A stretch of DNA of 64,000 nucleotides, from contig CM065387.1 of NCBI GenBank assembly GCA_033060915.1, positions 33,909,001-33,973,000 of the forward strand, given 5' to 3'. The notes below the pieces were generated by a model. It was not told the DNA's origin and did no database searches. It worked only from the letters and a program-made list of their open reading frames with translations. The position numbers were made by a program, and so were the translations under genes. Positions 32,777 through 45,261 of the stretch are shown here, piece by piece. Source of the stretch: Euryodendron excelsum (Eukaryota > Streptophyta > Magnoliopsida > Ericales > Pentaphylacaceae). Position 1 is the stretch's first letter; every line of letters starts with the position of its first letter.

Positions 32777-34473
32777 ATTCAACTATCCAATTTACTCATG
32801 AATTCAATGGAGATTTGATAATTCAAACCAAAGACTATGTCAAGAGTCTTTGATTCAGAGAATTTTGCCCATCCAAACATGAATTCATTAACAATTAAAC
32901 TTAGAATTGAAATCCAATTTAGAATCATAAGTTCATAACATCAATTAGTGCAATCTCAATACCAAACCAATCTCAATACCAAACTAGGGTTTGTGCATTG
33001 AGATTACCAAACTTAGTTATGAACTCAAGTTTCTTATGAATCTAAACTTCAATTGTCAAGAATTAAGAGATTTTTAAATTATAGCAATGAAAACCTAATT
33101 ACCTCCATTGAACCACTTGAGATCCTTGAATGATCTTCTCAATTGAATCCAACCATTAACATTGAATTACACTAACGAAAATAAAAGGCAATGCAAATCA
33201 AGACCAAAATAGAAATTATAATAGAATTCAAGAGTCTCCTATTTTAAGTACAAATGGTATCCAACTAACTGGATCTCCAAAGTGGGTACAAAATTGCCTT
33301 TAAAAACTGAAACAAAACAGGGGTTGCGCAGACTGTTTGAACTGTCTGCTAATAGATAGCTAATAGTTTTTCATGCTCTCTGAATCTTCATTCTAGCTTC
33401 TTACTTTAGTCGAACGGGAAAATGAAACCTCTGAATCTCCTCAACCGTTTGAACAATACACTGGCTCTGTCCCTGTCCCTTTTAGCTCTAAAACCTACAT
33501 AACACAAAACAAAGATAATTAATACTAACTTCTAGCTAAAGTGAAAGATATGATCCTAAATCAAAGGAAACAAAACATAAGTTAAGGTGTTGTAGTTACA
33601 CTTTTGGAGCACAATCTGTGGCCTAGTTCTGTTTGTTCACCAGGCTGACTAACTAAAATAACAAAAAAGCCCTCCAAATGCCATAAAAAGAGATACAAAT
33701 ACATGTTGTAACATTATGTAATTGCCTAAGTTTCGTAACATATTGTTTTCCTTGTAATTGGGGATGGTAGGATGTCTATCACAAGCATTTGGAATGTTCT
33801 TAATGTTTATTCATTCGAGCTCATGCTAAGAGAGTCTTGGAAGATACATAAAGTAATTGATTTTTGATTTTGATGGATGTTGATAGATCTCACTGGACAT
33901 CGATAGTGGTCGATGGAAGAAACGATGAAGGTGTAAATTTGCTAAAGACTTGGCCAGACCTTGCAGGATGTCGCTTGAAGCGAGATGCACGAGAATTTGA
34001 TTTAGGCATGTGCACCGTAATCTCTTTTTAACCATTATGGAAGCTCAAAAACCCTAGTTTGCCTCTTCTATAAATATGAGGCTATGGGAAGGTCAAAATA
34101 CAAGTCCAAGTAGGCCAAAACACCTTTGAAAGAATTGATTACACAATTACTTTAGATTCCAAGGATTTTTATGAGAGCAGAGCTGATGAGAAAATTATTT
34201 TAAAGGTTTCTACATACCTTGGAGAGGCTTTCAACTAGATTCTTAGCAACAAATCATCTTCATCTTCATCGTTGAAGAGGATTGAAGTCTTGAAGGATTT
34301 CGAGACAGGAATCATGGATCGTGGAGTCGAGCAAGTTCGAAGCAACCAAGAGAATTATGGATTTGATTGGGGATTGGGTTGTAAGTGATCTTGTAACTAT
34401 TTGACATTGGTTGAAGTGTTTGATCTATTGGATTGGAGTTCAGCTCTTGGAGGATTCTAGAGGTGTCGTGGAG
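32777..34473. repeat. 1.7-kb direct repeat, copy 1 (two LTR types fused)
   Basis: Matched end to end by 36727-38371. The first half (to about 33600) is an Athila-like LTR in minus orientation, similar in layout to 43920-45261. The second half is a SIRE-like copia LTR in plus orientation that continues to 34881. Shared phrases: ATTCAATGGAGATTTGATAA, CAAAATTGCCTTTAAAAA, CATTATGTA.TTGCCTAA, GGAATGTTCTTAATG, GAGGTGTCGTGGAG. No gene in it; frames at 33826 and 34312 are antisense noise. Confidence 0.85.
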
Positions 34474-34881
34474 CTTGACACTCAATGAAGTATTGAAGAA
34501 TTGTATCAAGGGACAGATATGTGATCGTAGGATTCGATCGATACAAAAAAAGCACACTTGCAAGCGCGTGGATTCGGCACCCATGGATTGGGAGTGTCTA
34601 AGGTTAGGTTGTAAGTTGACTCTTTTGTATTTATTCTTCACAGTGCTTGGTTGACTGGACTAGGTCCCATGGTTGTTTTTACCCAACTTGGGGTTTCTAT
34701 GCTAAAATATCATGTGTCTTGTTTGTGTGTGATTGCTTTCATATTTACTTTTGACTCGCGTATATTGCTTGCACTGGATTAAAGGATTAGGGTTAAAATT
34801 GAATAGTTAAATTGCGACCAATCCAAACAACCCTCCAAAAGGTATTTTGGAAAATCCAGATATTTGGTTTATATTTTTTCA
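33620..34881 (+). repeat. SIRE-like copia 5' LTR (start approximate)
   Basis: Ends at TTTTTTCA just before the primer site. It resembles 59700-60969: CAGTGCTTGGTTG against TAGTGCTTGGTTG, and TTTCTATGCTAAAATATCATGTG against its counterpart at 60795. The left end is uncertain because the whole stretch is duplicated together with the neighbouring Athila-like LTR. Confidence 0.6.
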
Positions 34882-34883
34882 AT

Positions 34884-34894
34884 TGGTATTAGAG
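34884..34894 (+). promoter_or_regulatory. SIRE-like primer-binding site (first element)
   Basis: TGGTATTAGAG, one change from the iMet complement TGGTATCAGAG, lies two bases after the LTR end CA. The same arrangement with further changes occurs at 60972. Confidence 0.75.
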
Positions 34895-34961
34895 TGGGAC
34901 ACTTAAAAACTAAATATTAAAATTTTGTTTTTTAAGAGTGAGATCTTTAATTTCTAAATGC

Positions 34962-36058
34962 ATGGATTTACCAAAAGAGGGTTTGTCTATCATGAGTCTT
35001 CCTTTGTTAGATGGTTCTAACTACTCTAGTTGGAAAACACAGATGAGACCTTTCATAAAATCTATTGATGAGCATGCTTGGATATCTATTGGGAATGGTT
35101 GGTATCCCCCTATGACAACTGTAGGTAGTTAGACTATGCCTAAACCTTAAGAACAATAGAATGACAATGATTTAGAAAAGTATGTTTGGAATAGTAAGGC
35201 TACCAATATCATCTTTAACAGTGTCACACGCGAGAATTTAATTCATATATTTATGTGTGAGACTACTAAAGAAGCATGTGATATTCTTAAAGTTGTTCAT
35301 GAGAAGTCTCTTAATATCATAGCTTGTATTGCATCTACATCTGAGAAGGATACCCACTATTGAATGTAATGAAGACCCTAAATATTTTGCTGCATTCAAT
35401 CTATCCCTTCATGAGAATTTAGGTACATTTGCATATGCACTTGAGCTTGATGGTGTTAAAAGCCCTAGTGAGCCTCATGAGTTGAGTCAAAGTGACTCAA
35501 ATAGTGATGATGGCCATAAAAGTTACGAGGAAGAGGACATTTGTCAGACCTATGACAAATTATATAAGGTATGCCTCAAATTGACTAAAAAAATAAGTCA
35601 ATTGAAAAGGAAAGAGACACTCTTAAACAAGAGGCTGTTGAATTTGCTACTCTTATTGGAAAATTAAAGTATGATAGGGCCAGTTTATTTGATAAAGTCA
35701 CTGCATTACAAAAAGAGTTACATGCTTGTGTAGAGACCAATAAGGGCTTAGAGGGAAATGCATCAAAATTAGAGTCTGACTTGTCAAAATCAAATGATAC
35801 TTTCAAGAAGATGAATACAGGTTCCAAAAAAATTGATGAAATTTGGAACGGTCAAAGAAGAGCTTATGATATGACTAGAATTGGATATACTGAGAAGGCT
35901 TTTCATCTTCCCAACCGGCAAACAGGCCTAATTTTGCAAAGGCTCAAGGTAAGTCTTCAATACCTTCTATGGCTAAGCATGTTAAGGGTGTACCCTCTTG
36001 CCACCATTGTGAAACTAAAGGTCACATTGGGCTTGATTGTCCTAATTTGAAGGCCAAG
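34962..36058 (+). pseudogene. SIRE-like copia gag, truncated
   Basis: Start ATG 34962 (MDLPKEGLS), parallel to MDVPKEGG at 61053. Gag signature: LPLLDGSNYSSWKTQMRPF, then SIDEHAWISI. A stop follows (about 35130), but the same frame continues with VWNSKATNIIFNSVT; frames then switch through a heptad-rich middle (DKLYKVCLKLTKKISQLKR) to the CCHC knuckle CHHCETKGHIGLDC near 36000-36050. Immediately after it an Ogre-like LTR fragment starts at 36059, so everything downstream, including any pol, is lost. At least four disruptions. Confidence 0.85.
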
Positions 36059-36321
36059 TGTCACTCTTGGTTTTTTGCACTCGAGATAATATAAGGAAAA
36101 CACGCGGTACTCTCTCGTTAGAACTCATCCTCCTAGAAGGATGAGTGCGGTTAGGTTTAAGTTAGAAATTGACTTGAATAAGGGCTTTTGGAAAAGGGTT
36201 TGGAGGTTCCACCTAACTTTGTTAAGGTGAGTTAGGTCACCTAAAACTAAGTAAAGTTTGAAGAAATAAACTTAAAGATTTTTTAAAAAACTTTGGAAAA
36301 CTTCATAAAGAGAGGGGTTTT

Positions 36322-36353
<32 letters not shown>

Positions 36354-36716
36354 GCGAAAACAGGTTGTTTGACAACCTTTGAAAAGATTTAAGCCCTTTT
36401 TGAAAATAACTCTGTTTTAGTCTTTCGAAAATAGTGATTTTGGGTTCAGAGGTTGGTTGCGTATAGGAAAGATGCACTAGGTTATCACCCTATCCTGCCC
36501 TTGCGGTACCTACATGCCTTTTCACTCTAAGTTTACTCATTTAGAATCTCTAGTTATCCAATGCTCAATTATATCCACTTGAAAATGTTTTGAGAAAAGG
36601 GAAATGTGGTCTTCACTTTAGAGATGATGTCATGCATGATATGCAAGTGTAAGAAAGAATTCGAGAAGAGATTTTGAAAAAGAAAATCAAAATTTTGAAA
36701 ACGGTTGTGACCGTAT
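36059..36716 (+). repeat. Ogre-like long-LTR fragment (5' end only)
   Basis: Starts TGTCACTCTTGG after the SIRE gag knuckle and parallels the first 650 bp of 38372-42112: AGAACTCATCCTCCTAGAAGGATGAGTG against 38437, CACCTAACTTTG..AAGGTGAGTTAGG against 38530, and GGTACCTACATG. It stops at TTGTGACCG (about 36716), which in the longer copy lies near 39038, then jumps into the 1.7-kb repeat. It contains a (TG)14 run at 36326-36353. No gene. Confidence 0.82.
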
Positions 36717-36726
36717 TCACTCAAGA

Positions 36727-38371
36727 ATTCAACTATCCAATTCACTCAAGAATTCAATGGAGATTTGATAATTCAAACCAAAGACTACGTCAAGAGTATT
36801 TGATTCAGAGAATTTTGTCTATCCAAACATAAATTCATTAACAATTGAACTTAGAATTGAAATCCAATTTAGAATCATAAGTTCATACCATCGACTAGTG
36901 CAATCTCAATACCAAACTAAGGTTTGTGCATTGAGATTACCAAACTTAGTCAAGAACCCAAGTTTCTTATGAATCTAAACTTCAATTGTCAAGAATTAAG
37001 AGATTTTTAAATTATAGCAATGAAAACCTAATTACTTCCATTAAACGATTTGAGACCCTTGAATGGTCTTCTCAATTGAATCCAACCATTAACATTGAAT
37101 TACACTAACAAAATAAAAGACAATACAATTCAAGACCAAAATAGTAATTACAATAGAATTCAAGAGTCTACTATTTTAAGTACAAATGGTATCCAACTAA
37201 CTAGATCCCCAAAGTGGGTACAAAATTGCCTTTAAAAATTGAAACAAAACAGGGGATGTGCAGACCGTAAAAACTGTTTGCTAACAACTAGCTAATAGTT
37301 TTTCATGCTCTATGAATCTTCATTCTGGCTTCTTACTTGATTTGAATGGGAAAATAAAGCCTCTTAATCTCCTCAACCTTTCGAACGATGCTCTGGCTCT
37401 ATCCTTTTTAGCTTCAAAACCCGCATAACACAAAACAAAGATAATTAATATTAACTTCTAGCTAAATTGAAAGATATGATCCTAAATTAAAGGTAACAAA
37501 ACATAAGATAAGGTGTTGTAGTTGCACTTTTGAAGCACAATCTCTAGCCTAGTTCTGTTTGTTGACGAGGTTGACCAACTAAAATAACTAAAAAAAGCCC
37601 TCCAAATGCCATAAAAATGACATACAAATACATGTTGTAACATTATGTATTGCCTAAATTTCGTGACATATTGTTTTCCTTGTAATTGGGGATATGGGGA
37701 TGCCTAACACAAGTATTTGGAATGTTCTTAATGTTTATTCATTCGAGCTCATGATAAGAGAGTCTTAGATGATATATAAAGTAATTGATTTTGGATTTTG
37801 ATGGATGTCAATGGATCTCGCTGGACATCAATAGCAGTCGATGGAAGAAACGGTGAAGGTGTAAATTTGCTGAAGACTTCGCTAGACCTTGCGGGATGAC
37901 ATTAGAAGCGAGATGCGCAAGAATCTAACCTAGGGACGTGTGTTGCAAGCTCTTTTTAACCATTATCGAAGCTTAGAAACCCTAGTTTGCCTCCTCTATA
38001 AATATGAGGCTATGGGAAGACCTTTGAAAGAATTTATTGCACAATTACTTTAGATTCAAAGGATTTTTATAAGAGCGGAGCTGCTGAGAAAATTATTCTA
38101 AAGGTTTCTACATACCTTAGAGAGGCTCTCAACTAGATTCTTAGCAAGAAATAATCTTCATCTTCATCGTTGAAGAGGATTGAAGTCTTGAAGGATTTTG
38201 AGACAGAAATCGTGGATCGTGGAGTTGAGTAAGTTCGAAGCAACCAAGAGAATTATAGGTTTGATTGGGGATTGAGTTGTAAGTGATCTTGTAACTGTTT
38301 GACGTTGGTTTAAGTGTTTGATTTTTTGGATTGGAGTTTAGCTCTTGGAGGATTCTAGAGGTGTCGTGGAG
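36727..38371. repeat. 1.7-kb direct repeat, copy 2
   Basis: Parallel to 32777-34473. Its right side is cut at GTGTCGTGGAG by an Ogre-like LTR; in copy 1 the same phrase continues CTTGACACTC. It has lost a short block relative to copy 1 near 38020 (copy 1 has GTCAAAATACAAGTCC..). No gene. Confidence 0.85.
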
Positions 38372-41300
38372 TGTCGCACCTCGGTTTTTGGGTGTCCAAG
38401 GTCCTTTCAGCTCGGACACCAAAAGCATGGAACTCTGTCACTAGAACTCATCCTCCTAGAAGGATAAGTGTGACTAGGTTTGAATTGAAGATTGGTTTGA
38501 TTAAGGGCATCATAGAAAAATAGGAGTCGCCACCTAACTTGATTAAGGTGAGTTAGGGCACCTAAAACTAAGTGCTAATCCGAAGATTAAACTTAGGGTT
38601 TTGAAAAAGACTTTGAAAACTCCCTCAAGAGAGGGTTTTTTAAGAAAATAGGTTATTTGGCAACCTTTGGAAAGATTTAAGCTCTTTTTGGAAAATAACT
38701 CTATTTTGCTTTTTCGAAAATAGAAATCTATGGTCCGGGAGTTGGTTACATATAGGGAAGATATCCTAAGATCATCACCTTACCCCACCCTTTTGGTACC
38801 TACATGTCTAATCACTCTTTGTTCACTCACTAGAATAACCGGTAACCATTGTCCACTTAATACCTATTTTAGAATTTTGAAAACGGGGTTTAGTCATCAC
38901 CTTTCGGATGAATGATGCATGATGCAAGTTTTGGAAGAAGTTTGAAAATGTGGGAGTTTTGAAGGAGTTTGAAATGAGAACTTTGAATTGATTGAAAGTT
39001 TTTGAAAAGGGGATTGGAGTTGAAATAGAAGTTATGACCGCACCATTTTAGGTTGCTTATGTATCTCATTTGGCGAGAATCAAGTCAATCGTAGTTCGAG
39101 CAAGAGCCCGATGGAAAATAGATGCATTAAGGCCTTTGGAAGGTTTGAAGACGTCTTGAGGTCTTTGAAAAATTTTAAGACACTTTGATGTCTTTGGAAA
39201 AGTTTAAGACATTTTGATGTCTTTGGAAAAGTTGAAGACATTTTGAGGTCTTTGGAGTTGAAGACTTTTTGTGGTCTTGGAAGTTTTGACTTGAAATTGG
39301 ATGGTGGAGTGTTTTAAAAATATTTTTGGATCAACTTAAGGGAGTTTTGGAAAAAGGTTTTGGCGTGACTCAAGAAAACTTGAAAGTGTTTTTGAAGTCT
39401 TGTTTTGAAAACTTTGGAGGCATGACTTTAGAATGCTTTGATGAATTAGTTTTTGAAAGTGGTTTTTAGAAATGGCTAAGGGTTTGGAATCCTAATATGG
39501 ACAACCTTAGGGGTTGTTTTTGATATGTCACCTTCCTTTAGGGTCCCTAACCATGAGAGGGCTAGGAATACCTTAGGTTTGTGATCTTTTGAAAATATTT
39601 TTGAAAATATTTTGGAGTTGGTCTTTGAAATCTCAAGAGGGTCGAAGGTTTTGGAAAGAGTGGGTAATGAGCATGATTTAAAATTGGAGGATCATTCAAA
39701 AAGGGTTCATGAGTTGGAACTTTGAAGCATACTACCTTAGATTGGGTTAGCCTATGGTTAGGGATGACCTAAAGTTAAGTTGGACTAGGGTTGACTAACT
39801 AAAGTAGGGGTAACCTAAGATTAAGATGACTTAGGGTTAACTAATTAGGGTTAAGTTAACCTAAGCTGAGTGAACTAGGGTCAAGTTAACCTAGGGTTTG
39901 GTCAAGTTAACCTAGGGTTGGTCAACTAGGGTCAAGTTAACCTAGGGTTACATTGGAAGATGATTTTTGAAAGGTTGTTTGATGCACTTTTGGGAAAAAC
40001 AAAACATGTAATGTAATGGACTTGGGTTGGCAATCTTTTAAAGATCATTTCCATAAAAATTTTGACTCTAGCTAAGAATATGGTTTACATGGTGTGAGCA
40101 CTCCATTTTTGACCGCTCGGCAGTCTACGCTCCGTCCAGACTTGTACCCAAGTCAATAGGGACGTATTCCAATCGAAACCAACTCTCTAAGTCCTAATCC
40201 TATCTATCTATCGCTTCGCGGGCCCACCAGGCCCAAATAGAGGCAAAATGACCAAAATGCCCTTAGGGGCATTGTCCTTTCTAATTCCAATCCCTCTCTC
40301 GAGACAGTTGATTCCTCGAGACGGTAAATCTATTCTAAATTAAGCATGTCTTTTCGAAGACGGTAAGTCCCTTTTCCAAATTCCAAATCAGGCACGTCTT
40401 CTCGAAGACGGTAAGTACCCTTTCCAATTCCAAATTAGGCACATTTTCTCGAAGACGGTAAGTCCCCTTTCCAAATTCCAAATCAGGCACGTCTTTCCGA
40501 AAACGATAAGACCCCTTTCCAATTCCAACCCCTCTCTCGAGACAGTTGATTCCTCGAGATGGTAAGTCTACTCCAATTAGGCACGTCTTTCCGAAGACGA
40601 TAAGACCCCTTTTCAATTCCAATCCCTCTCTTGAGACATTTGATTCCTCAAGACAATCCGGCATGTTTTTCAAAGAAAATCTCTTCGAGATGGTAAGTCC
40701 CTTCAAACCTGTCGAGAATGGTTTGGAAGGTCAAAAATGGATAGAAACCCTTGAAATAGTGTTTTGAGGGTAACAGACTTGAAAAATAATGTCAAGATGG
40801 TCGACCGAGCTGTTAGGGGCAAAACGGTCAACTAGATCAAAAAATCACTGGAATGGACTCAGAATGACTCATGAGAGGATGTAAAAGTTGGAAACACTAT
40901 CTAGAGTGTTCCAAAGGAGTTTCGGCTTGATACGTAGAGCTGGTGTGGTTAGAAAAGCCAACCGGCCCACCAGGGGTAAAATAGTCATTTTGCACCAGGT
41001 TTGCCAGAATAGACTCGGAATGATCTGAATAGGTTTTGAAAGGTTGAGAATACTATTAGAAGCATTCTTGGGAGGCTACCGGTTTGATATCTAGAGCCGG
41101 TGTGGTTTTTGGAGGTGTTCAGATGCCTAGGGGCAAAATGGTAATGTTAATCGGACGGTCTCGAAATTGGTCCAGAACCGACTAGAAGGCACATGAACAT
41201 GTCGGATCGTCTTTGGGACGATCTTGGAAGGGTGGACTTATCGCTCTGAGGACTTAGGTACTTTCTAGAGAAGCGTGTCAAAAAATGCCCAAGGGGCAGT

Positions 41301-42112
41301 TTGGTTATTTTTTATCGGAGTGGGCTAGCAAGCACTGGTGTTGACCTAGGTTTTGAGTGTTTTCGTCACTTTGACGGTCTATGTCTATGATGAGTTGGTT
41401 TCCAAAAGTATCTTGTCCTTTGGTAAACGTGTCACAATTAAGAGGCGAGTTCGGTTCTGTGACAAAGGGGTTTTGTTGGCAATTCCCAATGTCGACTTAT
41501 TTGCGAGTGTTTCCACCACTTTGATGGTTATGATGTTTGTAAGTGTTTTCACCAGTTTGACGGTTTGCATTCATTCTAGAGACTGCCTGATCTTGGAAAA
41601 CTGTTAGGTGTACTTATCGTCTAAGGAACCAACTTTCTCAAAAGACGCACCGAATAATGGACATTCTTTATTGGCAGGCTAGCAGGCGCCAAAGGTGGAC
41701 TGTTCTACCATCTCAGGGACTCTATCCTGGTCGACGAGTTTGAAGGGACTCACTGTTCCGAAGAGTTTTCTTAGAAAACATGCTGGATTGGATGGTCTTA
41801 TTGCTTGAGGGATTAACTTTCTCAAAAAGCGTGCCGAATTTGATTTGAATTGGACTTAGATTTGAAATTGAATTCGAGATTGAAATGGGGACTTACCATC
41901 TCTAGGAAAACGTGCCAACTAGAATTGGACCAAGTAATGCCCTAAGGGTATTTTAATCATTTTGCCTCTGTTAGGTCTGGCTAGCCTGCAAAGCAATTGA
42001 CTAATTGGATTGAGTCTGGAAATTGATTTGGACTTGAATATGCATGCGTTGGTTTGAATATAAGTTAGAACGGATGGGAGGTCACTGAGAGGGCAAAAAT
42101 GGGGTGTTTATA
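38372..42112 (+). repeat. Ogre-like very long LTR, 3.7 kb
   Basis: Starts TGTCGCACCTCGG and ends AATGGGGTGTTTATA. Aligns with 51143-54777, with large internal differences. Noncoding; the frames at 40335 and 41353 are repeat artefacts. Internal tandem arrays: a 36-bp unit with AAGACATTTTGATGTCTTTG at about 39150-39270; a GTTAACCTAGGGT-type array at 39760-39950; and a 60-bp unit (GTCTTCTCGAAGACGGTAAG) at about 40340-40690. Such length is typical of Tat/Ogre gypsy elements; that assignment rests on size and layout only. Confidence 0.78.
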
Positions 42113-42832
42113 GTTGCCCCTCTTTTTCTGTCTTTGCTTGTTCAAGACAGAAAAAGATAAAGTAAGAGTCCCATGTTGACCGCAAGGTGATCAGAGGGAC
42201 GTCCTTTGAATTTTTTTGAAGACTGGAAGTTTAAAAATGGATATCTAGCCCAAGAGGGCGTTTGAAATTGAGTTTTGGCGGGAAAAAGGCAAAGCTACCT
42301 AGAATTGGACACTGGAGCCACTAGGAGTGGCACCTACTTCAAAATCACCTTGGCACCATTGCTAGTGGCGGCAAGTTCTAGAAATAAAACCTGCAAACTT
42401 CAGATATGAAGCTTGTGGTTTGTAAGGTTTTGAGAGAGAAATTATGAGGGATTTCGAGTATTAGCCGTGTGTATTTGAGGGAGTGACTTTTGGGGATCTC
42501 AGAGAGTTGCCGTAAGTAGTCACCGACACAGAGATAGTTGTTGGAGAAGGAGATTTTACTGGAGAATTTCAAGAGGTGAATGTTTTGTTTGGTGTTGATT
42601 TTGATGCATAAAACTCCATTTGAGTGGTGTAAATTGTCGAAATTGATGCTTTGTCGTGTTTTGAATGCTTTGATGGAGTTATTTTTGCGTTTTGGTGCTT
42701 ATTTGATTGAATTTAGGTAGTTTTACATGTTTTTTGTGAGGAGGATTTTTGCAAGAATTGGGGATTTACTCCTATAGCTATGGGTAAGTTTTTCGTCTAG
42801 ATTTCGAGAAAAATCTTTCTTGAGAATTCCCC
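42113..42832 (+). other. DNA following the long LTR, possible internal leader
   Basis: Begins GTTGCCCCTCTTTTTCTG with a 14-bp perfect inverted repeat (42121-42134 and 42144-42157, 9-base loop). No obvious primer-binding site next to the LTR and no long frame. About 42290-42370 has CTAGGAGTGGCACC and GCTAGTGGCG phrases. It ends near 42830, where a minus-strand Athila-like gag begins. Confidence 0.5.
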
Positions 42833-43458
42833 TTAAAGAGCTACCCAAGAATGAATGGACAAAGGCCTTGATGTATTGAACCATGTCTTAGCGTTGTCCT
42901 GGAGACAAAAAGGAAAGAGCTTCATCAAAAACACTTCCTTTGGACATGAGTTATCCATTGGAAGAGAGCAAGCATCCTCAAACTCTTTGATGAATGTGTA
43001 TGGTTGCTCGAAATCCATAGTATGAAATTAGGGTAACGTTTGCATCATTGCCGACCAAATATTCAACGTGTTATGGTGCGGCGAGAAGACAATGCAAGAA
43101 GTTGGTGGTTGCCTAGGTAGGTTTATATAATCACGAAGGGTCCTATGGTGAGAGCTGCCATGTTGCAATGGTTGCTTCCTCTATCAAGGTCATCACCTCC
43201 AACTACATTAGGAGGATTTGGTGCAAGGTTGGTCTTAAAATTAGCATTGGGATTAGGGATGCCATTGGGATTGTGAGGAAATAGATTGGGTAAACTACCC
43301 AAGTTGATGTTTACATTGGGAAAAGATCCTAAGTCAACAACTAGGGGTAAACTGGGAAATGGATCTCTAACCAGAGAAAGGGTACGATTATGTTCAACTC
43401 TCACCAAGCGGTTATGTGTATCTCTAATGTAAGATGACATGCAAATGCAAATGCACAC
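42833..43458 (-). pseudogene. Athila-like gypsy gag fragment
   Basis: Minus strand. The N-terminal part, read from 43458, is a proline/asparagine-rich segment (SLPLVVDLGSFPNVNINLG) and, after a stop and shift near 43120-43020, the retrotransposon gag domain DFEQPYTFIKEFEDACSL, CPKEVFLMKLFPFCLQDNA, WFNTSRP. It is cut at 42833, directly against plus-strand long-LTR internal DNA, so the rest of gag and all of pol are missing. The 5' LTR lies to the right at 43920. Confidence 0.78.
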
Positions 43459-43884
43459 AAATTAGACCGTCCGAGTCTCAAGCAACATAACATACACAAT
43501 CCCTTCCACCAATTATCAATTTCCATCGGAACCCTCCAATCTCTGCATAAAGATATCTACCAATTCAATTCACAATCCAAACGACACTTCCAATCTCCTT
43601 ATGTAATAACGAAATCACTAATAAGCAAATAAGCAATTTAGCCTATCCACCAATCTCTAGGCCACCAATTTGGTTCTAAGCAATTAAAAAATACAATGCA
43701 AATAAACTATTCTATCAAACAAAGCAAAACTAGAAAAAAAAATGACAAAAAATCTAATATGTATTCACATAAAGCGATCAACGAAGTAACCCATGGCCTA
43801 AGCTATAGACTCTTCTATCATGGTGGATAAAGGAGATCCAATCCACCAATCCACTCTTCAACCAATGTCCGTTCAATACTTGCT

Positions 43885-43919
43885 TTGTGCCTTCGATCCC
43901 CAGCAACGGTGCTAAAACT
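43885..43919 (-). promoter_or_regulatory. Athila-like primer-binding site
   Basis: On the element strand AGTTTTAGCACCGTTGCTGG follows the LTR, then GGATCG. It resembles the TTTGGCGCCGTTGCCGGGGA block found after the 5' LTR of plant Athila/Tat elements, with GGCGCC changed to AGCACC. Confidence 0.7.
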
Positions 43920-45261
43920 TGAACCATTCTTTATGATGTTGCATGTTAAGGCCCCACAAGAGAATGGGTGTTGCAATTGAAGTATAATTCGGTGAGTCCA
44001 GATATTGTATTTCCTCAAAGATCAAGCCAAGTATAGGCTATAGCATTTTACTCACACTAAACTATCCTAGATTGAATTGTAAATGGAATGAAATTGAACC
44101 AAAAGAAAACTGAAACTCTTTAAGTGTTTGGAAAGAGTTTGTTAAGCTACTTTGACTAATTTAAAGTAATTGAAAGCAATTACAACTAAAGTATCAATTA
44201 AGGCAAAGCAATTGAGATTTGAAGACAATTTACAAAGGATTTGAATGCAACTGTTCCAATTCACCAAGTTCCACAAGACTTACAATGGAGATTTTGCTAA
44301 CTCAAATCAATGATCACTCCATGGATCCTTGATTCAGAGGATTTTGACTATAAAACCTTGAATTCCCTTTTAATTGGGATTAGATTTGCAATCAATTTAT
44401 AGAGCCTTAGAGACAAACCTTAGATTTGTGCAATCCCTATGCTAATTGAAGCATAGAAATTGCCAAATTGTGATGAATCTAAGAGTTCTTATGAAATTAA
44501 ACCTAATTAAGAAGAGAAATAGAAATCATAGGATAATTTAATGAAATTCATATATCTCCATAGTAATCCTTGAAGATCCTTGGTAGATCTTCACAATTGC
44601 ATACAAATAGAAGTTTAGCTACTTGAATTTATCATGTAAAGCATGTAGAAATGTAGAGAAGACATACGAATCTATAGATCTTGTATTAACTTGAAAGAAA
44701 AGTAATGTTTGTTTGCTAGAAAAATAACAGAAAGTGCCAGAAAGTAAAGGAAAATACAACTTTCTTTCTCTACAATTCTCTTAAAATCTATGCTATATCT
44801 AACAATTCAAAGTACAAAATGTAGAGAACCCCCTCAAAATTTGCCACCCAACACAGCCTTTCATACACGGAGTAAAACAGAGACTTCGTCAGTCGTGCAC
44901 ACACCTTAGCAGCTGTGCATGGGAAGCATACGCTTTTCGCATGATTAAAGTGGCCTAATGTATCTTTTGAACCTGATTCACATGATGGCCTAGGCTTTTA
45001 GCATTTTCAACGTCTGTGTGCACTCGTTGACTAACATGCATACACTTTGACCATTTGCATAATCGTGCACACTGGTGGTTCTTTCGTTTACACATTTGTG
45101 CCATTTTTGCTTCTTTTTAACTCTTTTTGACTCCAATCCCTGAAATAAGAATACAAAAGCAGGTTTAGGGAAATTAGAGGATAAAATACTATACTACACC
45201 TAAATTGAAGCTAACAATCTACTAATTAGGAGATTGAGATTATACTTTTAGAGTGTAATCA
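43920..45261 (-). repeat. Athila-like 5' LTR
   Basis: About 1.34 kb. The element-strand 3' end is AAGAATGGTTCA, next to the primer site. The 5' end is taken as TGATTACACTC at 45261, from CTTTTAGAGTGTAATCA; the sister copies have CTTTTGGAGCACAATC there. The middle is rich in AATTGAA and ends in a GC-richer block with GTGCACAC repeats (44890-45090). No second LTR is seen, so the element is truncated. 43459-43884 is the untranslated leader. Confidence 0.62.

Noticed and set aside
40335..40706. 123-codon minus ORF with repeated FGK.TYRLRENVPNLE blocks
   Set aside because: It is a translation of the 60-bp tandem array inside the long LTR. No family signature.
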